Made by a program: the position numbers and the translations under genes. DNA of 15,235 nucleotides. Source: Streptosporangiaceae bacterium. Lineage in GTDB: Bacteria > Actinomycetota > Actinomycetes > Streptosporangiales > Streptosporangiaceae. Under the pieces are notes generated by a model. It worked only from the letters and a program-made list of their open reading frames with translations. It was not told the origin of the DNA and ran no database searches. Positions 1 to 6,996 of this stretch are shown here, piece after piece; position 1 is the first letter of the stretch; every line of letters starts with the position of its first letter. The stretch lies in the NCBI GenBank assembly GCA_030045295.1, contig JASIGD010000353.1, positions 1 to 15,235 on the forward strand, given 5' to 3'.

Positions 1-788
1 CTGGCGCCCGACGTGCTCAGCCCCAGCCCAGCGGCGATCACGGCCGCGACCAGCTCGGCGGCACGGACCGAAGCGAGATCAACGAAGCGCGCACCGTCAG
101 CGAAGCTCGCACGGAGCCGGTCCGCGACCTCGACCGCGAGCCGGCTCTTCCCGACCCCTCCCGGGCCGGTCAAGGTCACCAGGCGCACGCCCTCCCGGCC
201 CACCAGGGCTTCCACCGCCGCGGCATCCTGCTCCCGGCCCACTAGCGGCGTCGCCGGTGCCGGCAACGTCCCAGCCAGCGGCACTCGGGCGGCGGCATGC
301 TCCTGCGGTTCCGTCAGCTCGAACCGCTCCGACAGCAGCACCGCCAGGTCGTTCTCGACCAGCGGCTGCAGCTCGCCAGCGTCCGAAAAATGCTGATAGG
401 AGATCCCGCCCTCGTCCCGGATCCGGGCCAGCATCTGCGCCAGCCGCGGCTCCCGCCCCGGTGCCGGTGACTTCACGTAGATCAGCCGGGGCAGCCCCAC
501 CGATAGCAGGTACTCATCCTCCAGTCCCGACACGTCCTCCCCGGGCGCCACCCAGCCGTAGCTCTGCCAGTAGATACCCACGAACACCTGGCTTTGCGCC
601 AGGTAAGCGCGGTAGACCTGCCGCGCCGGGTGCGACCGGGCACCCAGCTCAAACATCACCGGCACCAGCCGCAGCCGGGTCACCGCGTCTCGCACGGCCT
701 GGCGCTCAGCGGCCAGATCCTCCAGCGTGGAACTCACGAAGACCCGCACCCGCTGGTCGGGCGTGCGGATCACATCGGTCTCGGCCAT
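1..788 (-). CDS. DUF4062 + P-loop STAND/AfsR-like ATPase, N-terminal part (cut by window edge)
   Basis: The reading frame is open from an ATG at 788 to the left edge, giving 262 residues of a longer protein. Residues about 12-100 match DUF4062: the stretch begins VRVFVSST and continues LEDLAAERQAVRDAV, with the GIYWQSYGW region further on. After a linker the frame reaches a typical STAND/AfsR/LuxR-type ATPase entry, PLVGREQD, and then a Walker A motif GPGGVGKS (about residues 208-215, Lys214). The downstream hydrophobic strand reads ARFVDLASV. Proteins of this build usually carry a winged helix and TPR or similar repeats after the ATPase, but those would lie outside the window. They act as signal-responsive switches: some are transcription regulators, and other STAND ATPases are anti-phage sensors. 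Which role applies here cannot be decided from the N-terminus. The start is supported by a promoter-like -10 box 8 bases upstream. Confidence 0.85.
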   Translation of the reverse strand, partial: MAETDVIRTPDQRVRVFVSSTLEDLAAERQAVRDAVTRLRLVPVMFELGARSHPARQVYRAYLAQSQVFVGIYWQSYGWVAPGEDVSGLEDEYLLSVGLPRLIYVKSPAPGREPRLAQMLARIRDEGGISYQHFSDAGELQPLVENDLAVLLSERFELTEPQEHAAARVPLAGTLPAPATPLVGREQDAAAVEALVGREGVRLVTLTGPGGVGKSRLAVEVADRLRASFADGARFVDLASVRAAELVAAVIAAGLGLSTSGA

Positions 789-1209
789 TACCCCACAGCG
801 TAGGCCGCGGCAGCCCGGCCACAAAGATCGTGGGCAGCAAGCGGTGATCCCAGGAGCCCGACCGCGGCCCCGGCCCGCGGACCGCAGATGACGGACCGGC
901 GACAGGCCCCCGACGGCCATTATGTCCGCATGGTCGCGCTCGATACCGACCGGTGCTGAGCGCGCCGGGCGGCGAGTCGGCCCGCGTTCTCCCAGATCTT
1001 CCCCAGTACTTATCAGCGCAACGGCATTCGCATGGTCCGGCCGGCCGGCAGTTGGCCGGGTGCTCCTCTGACCCGTGTGACGAGCGACTGACCGAGCACC
1101 ACGCGATCGTGTCCCTTAACTGTCATCCGGGGCTCGCAGCTGAGAGCGAGATCGCCCGAGAGACGGCGCGTACGCTGAGGTCTGCCCATTCCCCGGACGG
1201 AGGAATTAG
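789..1209. other. Divergent intergenic region, 421 bp
   Basis: This stretch separates the minus-strand ATPase gene from the plus-strand SnoaL-like gene. It holds the predicted ATPase promoter at its left end and a strong ribosome-binding site (GGAGGAATT) just before 1210 at its right end. A TACGCT hexamer near 1169 could be a -10 box for the rightward gene, but no good -35 was seen. A 22-codon frame at 889-957 has no support. No other gene, repeat or RNA was recognised. Confidence 0.5.
797..824 (-). promoter_or_regulatory. Predicted promoter of the DUF4062-ATPase gene, leaderless type
   Basis: On the minus strand a TTGTGG hexamer (824-819) and a TACGCT hexamer (802-797) are separated by 16 bases. 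The ATG at 788 follows the -10 box by 8 bases. This leaves almost no 5' untranslated region, a common actinobacterial arrangement. Visual call only. Confidence 0.4.
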
Positions 1210-1644
1210 ATGACGGAGATCCCGGCCACGCGTACGGAAACCAACCGGGAGATCATCCGCCAGGCCTTCGATGCCTGGCGCCAGGGGACCGGCACCATCA
1301 CCGGCGTGTTCGCCCCCGGCATGGTCTGGCGCATCGAGGGCCACTCGGCTGCATCGAAGGAATACCGCAGCAAGCAGCAGTTCATCGACGAGGTCCTGGC
1401 CCCGTTCGGCGCGCGGTTCACAGTGTCAGAGCCATTCCGCCCGGTCACGATCCGCGCGGTTTACGCCGACGACGACACCGTCATCGTCATCTGGGACGGC
1501 CGCGGGATCGCCAGCGACGGCCAGCCTTACGAGAATAGCTACGCCTGGATCATGAAGCTCGCTGACGGCAAGGTCATTGACGGCACCGCGTTCTACGACA
1601 GCATCTCCTTCAACGACCTCTGGGCTCGCGTCCAGCCCCCGTAG
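1210..1644 (+). CDS. SnoaL-like / NTF2-fold (ketosteroid-isomerase-related) protein
   Basis: This 144-residue protein has the usual size and pattern of a SnoaL-like NTF2-fold domain. An N-terminal helix (NREIIRQAFDAWRQG) is followed by FAPGMVWRIEG, a mid-protein helix (KQQFIDEVLAPF), and then the curved-sheet strands including DTVIVIWDGRG and YAWIMKLADGKVIDGTAFYD. The family includes polyketide cyclases, isomerases and many small soluble proteins of unknown substrate, so no specific reaction can be assigned. The ATG at 1210 is preceded by an excellent GGAGGAATT ribosome-binding site. The gene stands alone: the next gene, a methyltransferase, starts about 150 bases downstream and appears to have its own leaderless promoter. 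Confidence 0.85.
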   Translation: MTEIPATRTETNREIIRQAFDAWRQGTGTITGVFAPGMVWRIEGHSAASKEYRSKQQFIDEVLAPFGARFTVSEPFRPVTIRAVYADDDTVIVIWDGRGIASDGQPYENSYAWIMKLADGKVIDGTAFYDSISFNDLWARVQPP

Positions 1645-1780
1645 CCCGGACCATGCAAGTGCCGCCGGGTCGTGCGACAGACCCGACGCGTCGCCGCCAG
1701 CGTGAGCGCACTGGCGCGGGGAGTTATCCGTGCGCGCTTTCGCTGGCTTGAGGCGGCTCGGGTGCGCAGCGCGGGGTGTG

Positions 1781-1786
1781 TAGCCT
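1781..1786 (+). promoter_or_regulatory. Putative -10 box for leaderless methyltransferase mRNA
   Basis: A TAGCCT hexamer fits the actinobacterial TAnnnT consensus and lies exactly 6 bases before the GTG at 1793. The same spacing is seen at the alpha/beta hydrolase start (11573-11587). No convincing -35 element was found. No Shine-Dalgarno-like sequence precedes either GTG (1787 or 1793) at a normal distance. Confidence 0.4.
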
Positions 1787-1792
1787 GTGCGG

Positions 1793-2593
1793 GTGGGCGG
1801 GGAGTACACCATCGCGGGCGGGCTGGCGGATGCCCGGCGTCTGGCCCGGCAGGCCCGCGTGATGGAGGCGGCCACGGCGGCGTTCTTGACCCGCGCCGGG
1901 CTGGCAGCTGGGGCGGCTGCGCTTGACGTCGGCTGCGGTGATGGGCAGGTGACGATCGCGATGGCACGGCTGGCGGGGCCGCGCGGGCTGGCCGTGGGCA
2001 TGGACGTCGACGCGGGGGCGCTGGCGATCGCCTGGCAGGCCGCAGCCCGGGCCGGGGTACGCGCAAGGTTCGTCCGGGCTGATGCGGCGCGGCTGGGTGC
2101 GGCTGGGGCGTTCGACCTGGTCTACGCGCGGCTGGTGCTGAGCCATCTGATCGACCCGTGCGCGGCGCTGCGGGCCATGTGCGCGGCGGCGCGCCCGGGC
2201 GGCGCAGTAGCCGTGGAGGACCTGAACTTCGGCACCTTGCGCAGCGAACCGGCAGCGCCGGCGCTGGATGCCCTCCAGGCGGTCTACGGCCAGACCGTGC
2301 GTGTTCATGGTGGCGATCCGGCGATCGGCCCGCGGCTGCGTGCGTTGTTGTCAGCCAGCGGGCTGCAGGACGTGCGTGAGGACACGGCGGACAATCTGAT
2401 GACTACGGTGGGGGAGAAGCTGTTCCTGGCGGAACTGGTCCGTAACATGCGCGCCGCCATCCTGGCGGCGGGGGCCGCCTCCGCCGCCGAGATCGAGGCC
2501 CTCCAGGCGCAGGTGGAAGCGGCAGCACGCGATCCCCGGACCGTCTTCTACCAGGCGCGCATCTACCAGGTCTGGGGACGGCGGCCACTATAG
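1793..2593 (+). CDS. Class I SAM-dependent methyltransferase
   Basis: This 266-residue protein has a Rossmann-type methyltransferase core. Motif I is ALDVGCGDG (about residues 43-51, binding S-adenosylmethionine). The acidic end of strand 2 is in GMDVDAGAL, and the motif IV region reads AFDLVYARLVLSHL. It is followed by the post-motif helix and RPGGAVAVEDL. The N-terminus (GGEYTIAGGLADARRL) and the C-terminus (VFYQARIYQVWGRRP) resemble the small actinobacterial UbiE-like methyltransferases annotated only as class I methyltransferases; the acceptor is unknown. A GTG at 1787 gives two more residues. I prefer 1793 because the TAGCCT box then sits 6 bases upstream and conserved sequence begins almost at once. 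The long frame on the opposite strand here is a GC-rich shadow. Confidence 0.88.
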   Translation: MGGEYTIAGGLADARRLARQARVMEAATAAFLTRAGLAAGAAALDVGCGDGQVTIAMARLAGPRGLAVGMDVDAGALAIAWQAAARAGVRARFVRADAARLGAAGAFDLVYARLVLSHLIDPCAALRAMCAAARPGGAVAVEDLNFGTLRSEPAAPALDALQAVYGQTVRVHGGDPAIGPRLRALLSASGLQDVREDTADNLMTTVGEKLFLAELVRNMRAAILAAGAASAAEIEALQAQVEAAARDPRTVFYQARIYQVWGRRPL

Positions 2594-2601
2594 GCCCGTG
2601 C

Positions 2602-2615
2602 GCGCCGGCTGGCGC
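2602..2615 (+). terminator. Weak stem-loop after the methyltransferase gene
   Basis: A perfect 5-bp stem, GCGCC/GGCGC with a GGCT loop, lies 8 bases after the methyltransferase stop codon. There is no T-tract. It could act as an actinobacterial-type terminator, but the stem is short. Confidence 0.22.
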
Positions 2616-2655
2616 AATGTAAGCGGCAGACGGCAGCCGGCGCGGTGATTCGAGG

Positions 2656-2798
2656 ATGCGCACGGCGGATCCCGGGCGGCACGGCGGGCTGGCGGACGTG
2701 CTCAATGATCACCTGGCGGCGGAGTTCGCCACCAGGACCTGGATGCCACCATGGCGACCCTGACCGAGGACCCTTGCCTACACCCAGTCAGCGCTTAG
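2656..2798 (+). pseudogene. Frameshifted remnant of an NTF2-like (SnoaL-type) gene
   Basis: From an ATG at 2656 one frame reads LADVLNDHLAAEFATR. Homology then continues one frame over as DLDATMATLTEDP and ends at a TAG at 2796-2798. Joined, these two segments look like the first roughly 45 residues of the NTF2-like family whose members start with a helix such as 'HL..EF..RD.DATMATM..DPYVNHVP'. The change of frame around 2733 needs a single missing base. The rest of the domain, about 80 or more residues, is absent before the GYD gene. I read this as a decayed gene rather than a sequencing error, because both the frameshift and the premature end are present. The family call rests on recognising the motif and has not been checked by a search. 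Confidence 0.5.
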
Positions 2799-2937
2799 CC
2801 CGACACGGAACAGAGTGCCAGGGACGGCCGGTGGCTCACCGCCCTCAAGGGGGCACCCGGACCGCAGGTGATCGCGGCGGATACGCTTATCCTGTAGGTA
2901 TAGGGTCGGCACCGGCGACACGATGATGGGGGCAGGC

Positions 2938-3258
2938 ATGGCGAAGTACCTGGCGATCGTCACGTACACTGCCGAGGGTCTCAAGGGCCTGATGGATAAG
3001 GGCGGCACCGCCCGCGTCGAGGCCGCCCGCAAGTTGCTGGCCAGTGCCGGCGGGTCGCTGGACAGTTACTATTTCGCGCTGGGCGCCGATGACGCGTATA
3101 TCGTGTGCGACCTGCCGGACAACGTGGCAGCGGCGGCGACGGAGATGTCGGCGGCAGCCACGGGCATGGTGGTCAACCGGATGGTGGCGCTGCTGACAGC
3201 CGACGAGATCGACCGCGCGGCGGCGGCCAGGCTGTCCTACGACGCTCCCGGCTCCTGA
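2938..3258 (+). CDS. GYD-domain protein
   Basis: This 106-residue protein matches the GYD family (small ferredoxin-like-fold proteins of about 100 residues). It begins MAKYLAIVTYTAEGLKGLMD, has the helix TARVEAARKLLASAGGSLDSYYFALG, and then the strand DAYIVCDLPD and a final helix LLTADEIDRAAA. The biochemical function of the family is unknown. The ATG at 2938 is chosen over the ATG at 2923 because a GGGGGCAGG ribosome-binding site lies just upstream and the conserved KYL strand starts directly after it. The next gene begins about 110 bases on, beyond a perfect hairpin, so co-transcription with the downstream flavin protein and reductase is possible but uncertain. Confidence 0.85.
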   Translation: MAKYLAIVTYTAEGLKGLMDKGGTARVEAARKLLASAGGSLDSYYFALGADDAYIVCDLPDNVAAAATEMSAAATGMVVNRMVALLTADEIDRAAAARLSYDAPGS

Positions 3259-3261
3259 GCC

Positions 3262-3278
3262 GCCAGGCCCTGCCTGGC
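3262..3278 (+). terminator. Perfect hairpin directly after the GYD gene
   Basis: GCCAGGC, a 3-base CCT loop and GCCTGGC form a perfect 7-bp GC-rich stem starting 4 bases after the TGA stop. It has no T-run, as is common for hairpin terminators in actinobacteria. It may terminate or only attenuate transcription into the next gene. Confidence 0.4.
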
Positions 3279-3370
3279 TGCTGGTCGCACCCGGATGCGT
3301 TCTTCGGTCCGGGATCGTCATCAGCCCTGAGAATTCACGGCGATCACGGCACGAGCGAAGGCAGGAAACG

Positions 3371-3832
3371 GTGGGACTCATCACGCAGGACATGCGGCAG
3401 ATCGTCGACAGTGCCAAACTCGCGTTCGTGGCGACGATCTGCGAGGACGGCTCCCCGAACCTGTCCCCGAAAGGGTCGTTGCGCGTCTACGACGACGATC
3501 ACCTGGTGTTCATGAACATGGCCTCACCCACGACGGTGGCGAACTTGAGGCGCGATCCCCGGCTTGAGGTGAATGTGATCGATTTCCTCCTCAGGCGTGG
3601 CTACCGGTTCAAGGGCACCGCCGAGATCCGCGAGGACGGCGACTCCGTCTACGCGTGGTCGCGCCAATGGGTGCTCGACACCCACGGCCCGGCCTACCCG
3701 TGCCACGAGGCGGTGCTGATCCGGGTGGAGCGGGCCCTGCCGGTGGACTCGCCCGCCTACACGTTCGGGCACTGGAGTGAAGACGACCTGAAACGCGCCT
3801 GGTCCGCCATCTACGGCCTGACACGTGAGTAG
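3371..3832 (+). CDS. Pyridoxamine 5'-phosphate oxidase-like flavin split-barrel protein
   Basis: This 153-residue protein has the N-terminal signature of the PNPOx-like split-barrel superfamily. It shows a short helix ending in DSAKLAFVAT, the strand pair CEDGSPNLSPKGSL, a middle region DDHLVFMNMASPTTVANLRRDPRLEVNVID, and the barrel strand GYRFKGTAEI. Such proteins form dimers that bind FMN, F420 or heme. The family spans many reactions, so the substrate is not assigned, and true PNPOx activity is unlikely from this short form. The start is the GTG at 3371, with CAGGAAA a few bases upstream. The end overlaps the start of the downstream reductase gene by 8 bases, suggesting translational coupling and a joint redox role. 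Confidence 0.85.
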   Translation: MGLITQDMRQIVDSAKLAFVATICEDGSPNLSPKGSLRVYDDDHLVFMNMASPTTVANLRRDPRLEVNVIDFLLRRGYRFKGTAEIREDGDSVYAWSRQWVLDTHGPAYPCHEAVLIRVERALPVDSPAYTFGHWSEDDLKRAWSAIYGLTRE

Positions 3833-4835
3833 CCACGCCACCGCGCTGCCCGCAACCGTGACCGCCGCATACATCAGCGCCATCGGCCCAGCGAGCCGGA
3901 TCCACGTCGGGAAGCTACCCATGCCCACGATCGGCAGCGGCGAGGTCCTGATCCGCGCCCAGGCGATCGCGGTCAACCACGTTGACACCTATGTGCGATC
4001 CGGATCGTACCGGACACCACTCACCTTCCCCTTCGTCATCGGCCGCGACGTGGTCGGTACGGTGGCCGCCGTCGGGGCTGGGGCGTCCGGCTTCGCGGAA
4101 GGTGACACCGTATGGTGCAACAGCCTCGGCCACGGCGGTCGGCAGGGGCCGTCGGCGACCTACGCCGCCATCGCGGCCGAACGCCTCTACCACCTGCCAG
4201 ACGGTGTCGACCCGGTGGCCGCCGCCGCGGTATTGCACACCGGCGCGACGGCCTACCTCGGACTGTTCCGGGAAGCGGACCTGCACATCGGCGAGACGGT
4301 CGTCGTCGGGGGAGGAGCCGGCGGGGTGGGAAGCGCGGTTGTGCAGCTCGCATCTGCTGCCGGAGCGAGGGTCCTGGCCACCGCGCGGCCCGAGGACGCG
4401 CAGTGGTGCCGGGCAAACGGCGCCGATGAGGTATTTGACTACAAGGCTCCCGACCTGACAGAGCGCATCCGAGACGCCGCGCCCGAGGGTGTCGACCTCT
4501 ACTGGGACACCTCCGGTCACCATGACCTCGAAGGTGCCGTCCCCCTTCTCGCCCACCGCGGCAGGATGATCATCATGGCTGGCCTCAATGCCCACCCTCC
4601 TCTCCCGGTCGGCGCGCTCTACACTCGCGACGCGAGCCTGCGAGGCTTTGTCATCTCCAGTGCCTCGGCGAGCGAACTAGCTGACACCGCGGTCGCACTG
4701 AACTTCTTGTTCGTCCGGGGAACGCTCCGCGCACGGGAGGTCCAGACCCTCCCGCTCTCGCAGGCTGCACAAGCCCACATGATGCTGGAGGAAAAACGGG
4801 CCACGGGCCGTATCGTCCTGCTGCCCGAGGACTGA
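3825..4835 (+). CDS. Zinc-binding-dehydrogenase-family NADPH:quinone reductase-like protein
   Basis: This is a 336-residue medium-chain dehydrogenase/reductase of the quinone oxidoreductase (zeta-crystallin) type. The N-terminal GroES-like domain shows GEVLIRAQAIAVNHVDTYVRSG and the strand FPFVIGRDVVGTVAAVG. The Rossmann domain carries the nucleotide-binding loop GGGAGGVGSAVVQLA. The C-terminal part is typical, ending KRATGRIVLLPED. Cys and His zinc ligands of alcohol dehydrogenases are not evident, which fits the quinone-reductase branch. It probably transfers hydride from NADPH to a quinone or an activated double bond. The first possible start, GTG 3825, overlaps the flavin-protein gene by 8 bases. 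A second GTG at 3858 begins close to the conserved TAAYISAIGPA strand and is a fair alternative. Confidence 0.88.
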   Translation: MSSHATALPATVTAAYISAIGPASRIHVGKLPMPTIGSGEVLIRAQAIAVNHVDTYVRSGSYRTPLTFPFVIGRDVVGTVAAVGAGASGFAEGDTVWCNSLGHGGRQGPSATYAAIAAERLYHLPDGVDPVAAAAVLHTGATAYLGLFREADLHIGETVVVGGGAGGVGSAVVQLASAAGARVLATARPEDAQWCRANGADEVFDYKAPDLTERIRDAAPEGVDLYWDTSGHHDLEGAVPLLAHRGRMIIMAGLNAHPPLPVGALYTRDASLRGFVISSASASELADTAVALNFLFVRGTLRAREVQTLPLSQAAQAHMMLEEKRATGRIVLLPED

Positions 4836-5128
4836 CCTTCAGCAGATGGTGTTCTCCGGTCGGCTCCTCCGCACACGAGTCCATGACGACCCGTCCCTCC
4901 AGGCGCCTGAACAGCGCCCCAACAGGTGGGCACGCGCGGCCGACTGCATCACGCCCCAGCCCTCTGCCCATATATCCGATGAGTTTTGCCCCGCCAGATC
5001 GTCCGGTTCTGAGGCTGCACGCGCCGGTAAGCGGATCTCCGGTCCGGTCAGCGGTGTACTCGGCGGCAGGCGGCAGAGGTGCCGACGGACGTCAGTGCCC
5101 GCTGGGGTAGCGTCGAAGCGAGGCGGGC

Positions 5129-5428
5129 ATGGACGGTTCGACGGTGGCCACGAGGTACTGGCATCGCACCGGTGACGGGCGGGTCCAGTGTGATGTGTGC
5201 CCGCGGGCCTGCCGCCTGCACGAGGGACAGCGGGGGTTCTGCTTCGTGCGGATGCGCCAGCAGGACGCGATCGTGCTGACGACCTACGGGCGCTCCAGCG
5301 GCTACTGCGTGGACCCGGTCGAGAAGAAGCCGCTGAACCATTTCCTGCCGGGGTCGGCGGTGCTGTCGTTCGGTACGGCCGGGTGCAACCTGGGCTGCCG
5401 GTTCTGCCAGAACTGGGACATCGCCTAG
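5129..5428 (+). pseudogene. Truncated AmmeMemoRadiSam-type radical SAM enzyme, N-terminus only
   Basis: The 99-residue frame matches the N-terminal third of AmrS-type radical SAM proteins (the family next to AMMECR1 and Memo, also called pyruvate-formate-lyase-activating-like). It has an N-terminal Cys cluster (QCDVCPRACRLHEGQRGFCFVR), YGRSSGYCVDPVEKKPLNHFLPG, and then the radical SAM cluster motif CNLGCRFC, with three Cys for the [4Fe-4S] cluster, in a typical QNWDI context. A TAG follows one codon later and the expected roughly 230 further residues are missing. The sequence beyond belongs to a different gene on the opposite strand. The protein would keep the cluster motif but lack most of the barrel, so it is almost certainly inactive. 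The ATG at 5129 has a GAGGCGGG sequence just upstream. Confidence 0.8.
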
Positions 5429-6172
5429 CTGTCGCGGGTCGAAGCCGGTGATGTAGCCGGCGAAGTCGTAGTGCTGGCGGGTCCAGTCGCGGATCAACGG
5501 CAGGCCGGGCCCGAACGCATCCGCGACGATGTCGTCTGGGTCGCCCACGAAGATGGCGCGGTCACGGATCCGCGGGTGGCGGGCGATGTGCTCGATCATC
5601 TCGGCGTTGTAGCCCGTAGTCAGGAGCGCCTCGCGCGGGCCGCCGTCGGGCATGGGCAGCCAGCCAACGAAGTCGGTGAACCAGGCGTAGGCGGCGTTCT
5701 TCTGCTCAGGGTTCTCGTGCAGGTAGTAGTCGAGTTCCCAGGCTTCGTCGCCGATCCACAGGTCGTAGTCCTCCTCGCGGACGAGATCGTGGAAGACCAT
5801 GAAGTTGGCGAGCAGGATCTCATCCATCCGCCGGATGGCCTGGAAGGCGTGCAGGTCGTGCTCGGCGGACTCGGACTCGATATGCCCGGACTCGCTGGCC
5901 AGGTGGGCGCTGGCGGGGTGGACGCGCTCGCCGCGCTCTTCCAGCACCGTGATGACCGGGTGCTGGGCGAGCCAGTCGATCTGCAGGTCAGGGTGCAGTT
6001 TGCGCAGCTCGGCGGCAATCGCGATGTCGCGCTGGGCATGGCCTAGGCCGATCGGCGAGGAGACATACAGCGCGCGCTTGCGGCGGGCCTTGCCGCGCGT
6101 CCAGCGCGGGCGTGTGGGCCGAGGGATGGCGAAGTCCCGCAGCAGCAGGTTGACCTTGACCGGCTCTTCTGG
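5426..6172 (-). pseudogene. Fragment of a glycosyltransferase-like protein, both ends missing
   Basis: The minus-strand frame from about 6172 to 5426 gives roughly 249 residues of an actinobacterial glycosyltransferase-like protein. Visible parts are RALYVSSPIGLGHAQRD (the GT-B-like Rossmann start), IDWLAQHPVITVLEERGERVHPAS, a helix IRRMDEILLANFMVFHDLV, then DLWIGDEAWELDYYLHENPEQK and HYDFAGYITGFDPRQL. In intact relatives the C-terminal donor-binding half follows, and an alpha/beta hydrolase domain sometimes precedes. Here the 20 or so residues from VKVNLLLRDF may be the tail of such a hydrolase. The fragment has no plausible start of its own. It runs into the TetR fragment at its N-side and into the radical SAM fragment, antisense, at its C-side. 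The family call is by recognition and has not been searched. Confidence 0.7.
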
Positions 6173-6378
6173 TAGCTGACATCCTCGCTGACCAGGTAGC
6201 GCATCGCCGTGCGCCACTTGTCCGCGAAGGGCAGATCGGCCGCGTACAGCTCCTGCTGCCGGGTGATCAGCCGCCCGGTGAACCGTTCCAGCGTATGCAC
6301 CAGCAGGTTCTCATTCGAGCCGAAGTAATAGTGCACCAGGCCGTGGTTGACGCCCGCCTCCTTCGCGAGCCGCCGGCC
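6173..6378 (-). pseudogene. Fragment of a TetR-family regulator
   Basis: Reading from 6378 downward, the frame gives RRLAKEAGVNHGLVHYYFG, the recognition part of a TetR helix-turn-helix, followed by SNENLLVHTLERFTGR and ADKWRTAMRYLVSEDVSYQK. The first roughly 30 residues of the DNA-binding domain are missing: a TAG (6381-6379) stands in frame directly upstream. The ligand-binding domain stops after about 45 residues. At about 6172 the homology switches to the glycosyltransferase-like fragment in another frame. The piece cannot fold into a working repressor. Its presence shows that part of a regulator gene was brought here or left over after a deletion. Confidence 0.7.
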
Positions 6379-6531
6379 CTATGCCGCTACTCCCGCCAGG
6401 TCTGAGCCGACCAACCAGGTGCCTTACCTCAGTACCTGCAGGACGCCGACGGGTTAGGGCGCTGACCCAGCGTCAGGTCTCCCAGGCGCTAGATCGGCGC
6501 GTCCGACCCATTTCGCCGGTGATCTCGGCAT

Positions 6532-6996
6532 TCACTCGGACTTCTCGGCGGGCGTGCTCGACGGCCAGTGAGCGGGCGTCCAGTCCCCGTCCGGGTCGGT
6601 GGTCTGCCCTACTTCGATCAGATGACCGTCGGGATCGCGGATGTAGCAGCGCTTCTCGTACTGGTGCTGTTTCGGCGGCGTCAGGAATTGAGCACCCCGG
6701 GCGCTCCATTCGGCGTACACGGCCTCGATGTCTTTGACCCGGATATTAAGGAAGCTGCTGACCCGGTCGGGATCGCGCGGCGTCTCCAGGATGACCGTGG
6801 GCTTGTCGTCGGTCGGCCCCCCGCCGGCATTGATGACGATCCAGCTGTTGGCCAGCGCAACGTTGACCGGGTCCCCGGGCCGTTCCACCCTGCCGCCGAG
6901 CACTTCGGTGTAGAAGCGCCGGGAGCGCTCGACGTCGTCTGAGACGATGAAGTGCGTCAGTACAATTCCCTCCGGGGGCGGTGGGAGCTCGGCCAT
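6532..6996 (-). CDS. VOC (glyoxalase/bleomycin-resistance/dioxygenase) superfamily protein
   Basis: This 154-residue protein has a two-module VOC fold. The first module reads LTHFIVSDDVERSRRFYTEVLGGRVE, with a His at the usual metal-ligand place. The second runs VSSFLNIRVKDIEAVYAEWSARGAQFLTPP and ends with the classic YIRDPDGHLIEVGQT, whose Glu is a typical metal ligand. Such proteins act on or bind small electrophiles, dioxygenase substrates or antibiotics; the ligand is unknown here. The ATG at 6996 is preferred over one 27 bases upstream, because a GGAGG ribosome-binding site stands at the right distance from it. The gene is transcribed toward the TetR and glycosyltransferase relics and has no intact partner. 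Confidence 0.87.
   Translation of the reverse strand: MAELPPPPEGIVLTHFIVSDDVERSRRFYTEVLGGRVERPGDPVNVALANSWIVINAGGGPTDDKPTVILETPRDPDRVSSFLNIRVKDIEAVYAEWSARGAQFLTPPKQHQYEKRCYIRDPDGHLIEVGQTTDPDGDWTPAHWPSSTPAEKSE

Noticed and set aside
889..957. 22-codon frame reading PDGHYVRMVALDTDR
   Set aside because: It looks vaguely protein-like, but is too short and unsupported to call a gene or remnant.
953..1213. 86-codon plus-strand frame in the divergent spacer
   Set aside because: No ribosome-binding site and no family-like sequence; it runs into the SnoaL gene start.
3915..4595. 226-codon minus-strand frame
   Set aside because: Antisense to the quinone reductase gene, with no recognisable domain.
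5471..6046. 191-codon plus-strand frame
   Set aside because: Antisense shadow of the glycosyltransferase-like fragment; Val/Gly-rich with no motif.
5048..6217. 389-codon minus-strand frame spanning the glycosyltransferase-like and radical SAM regions
   Set aside because: Only about 6172-5426 has family-like sequence. The start is in TetR-derived sequence read out of frame, and the end is antisense to the radical SAM fragment. It was split into pseudogene entries.
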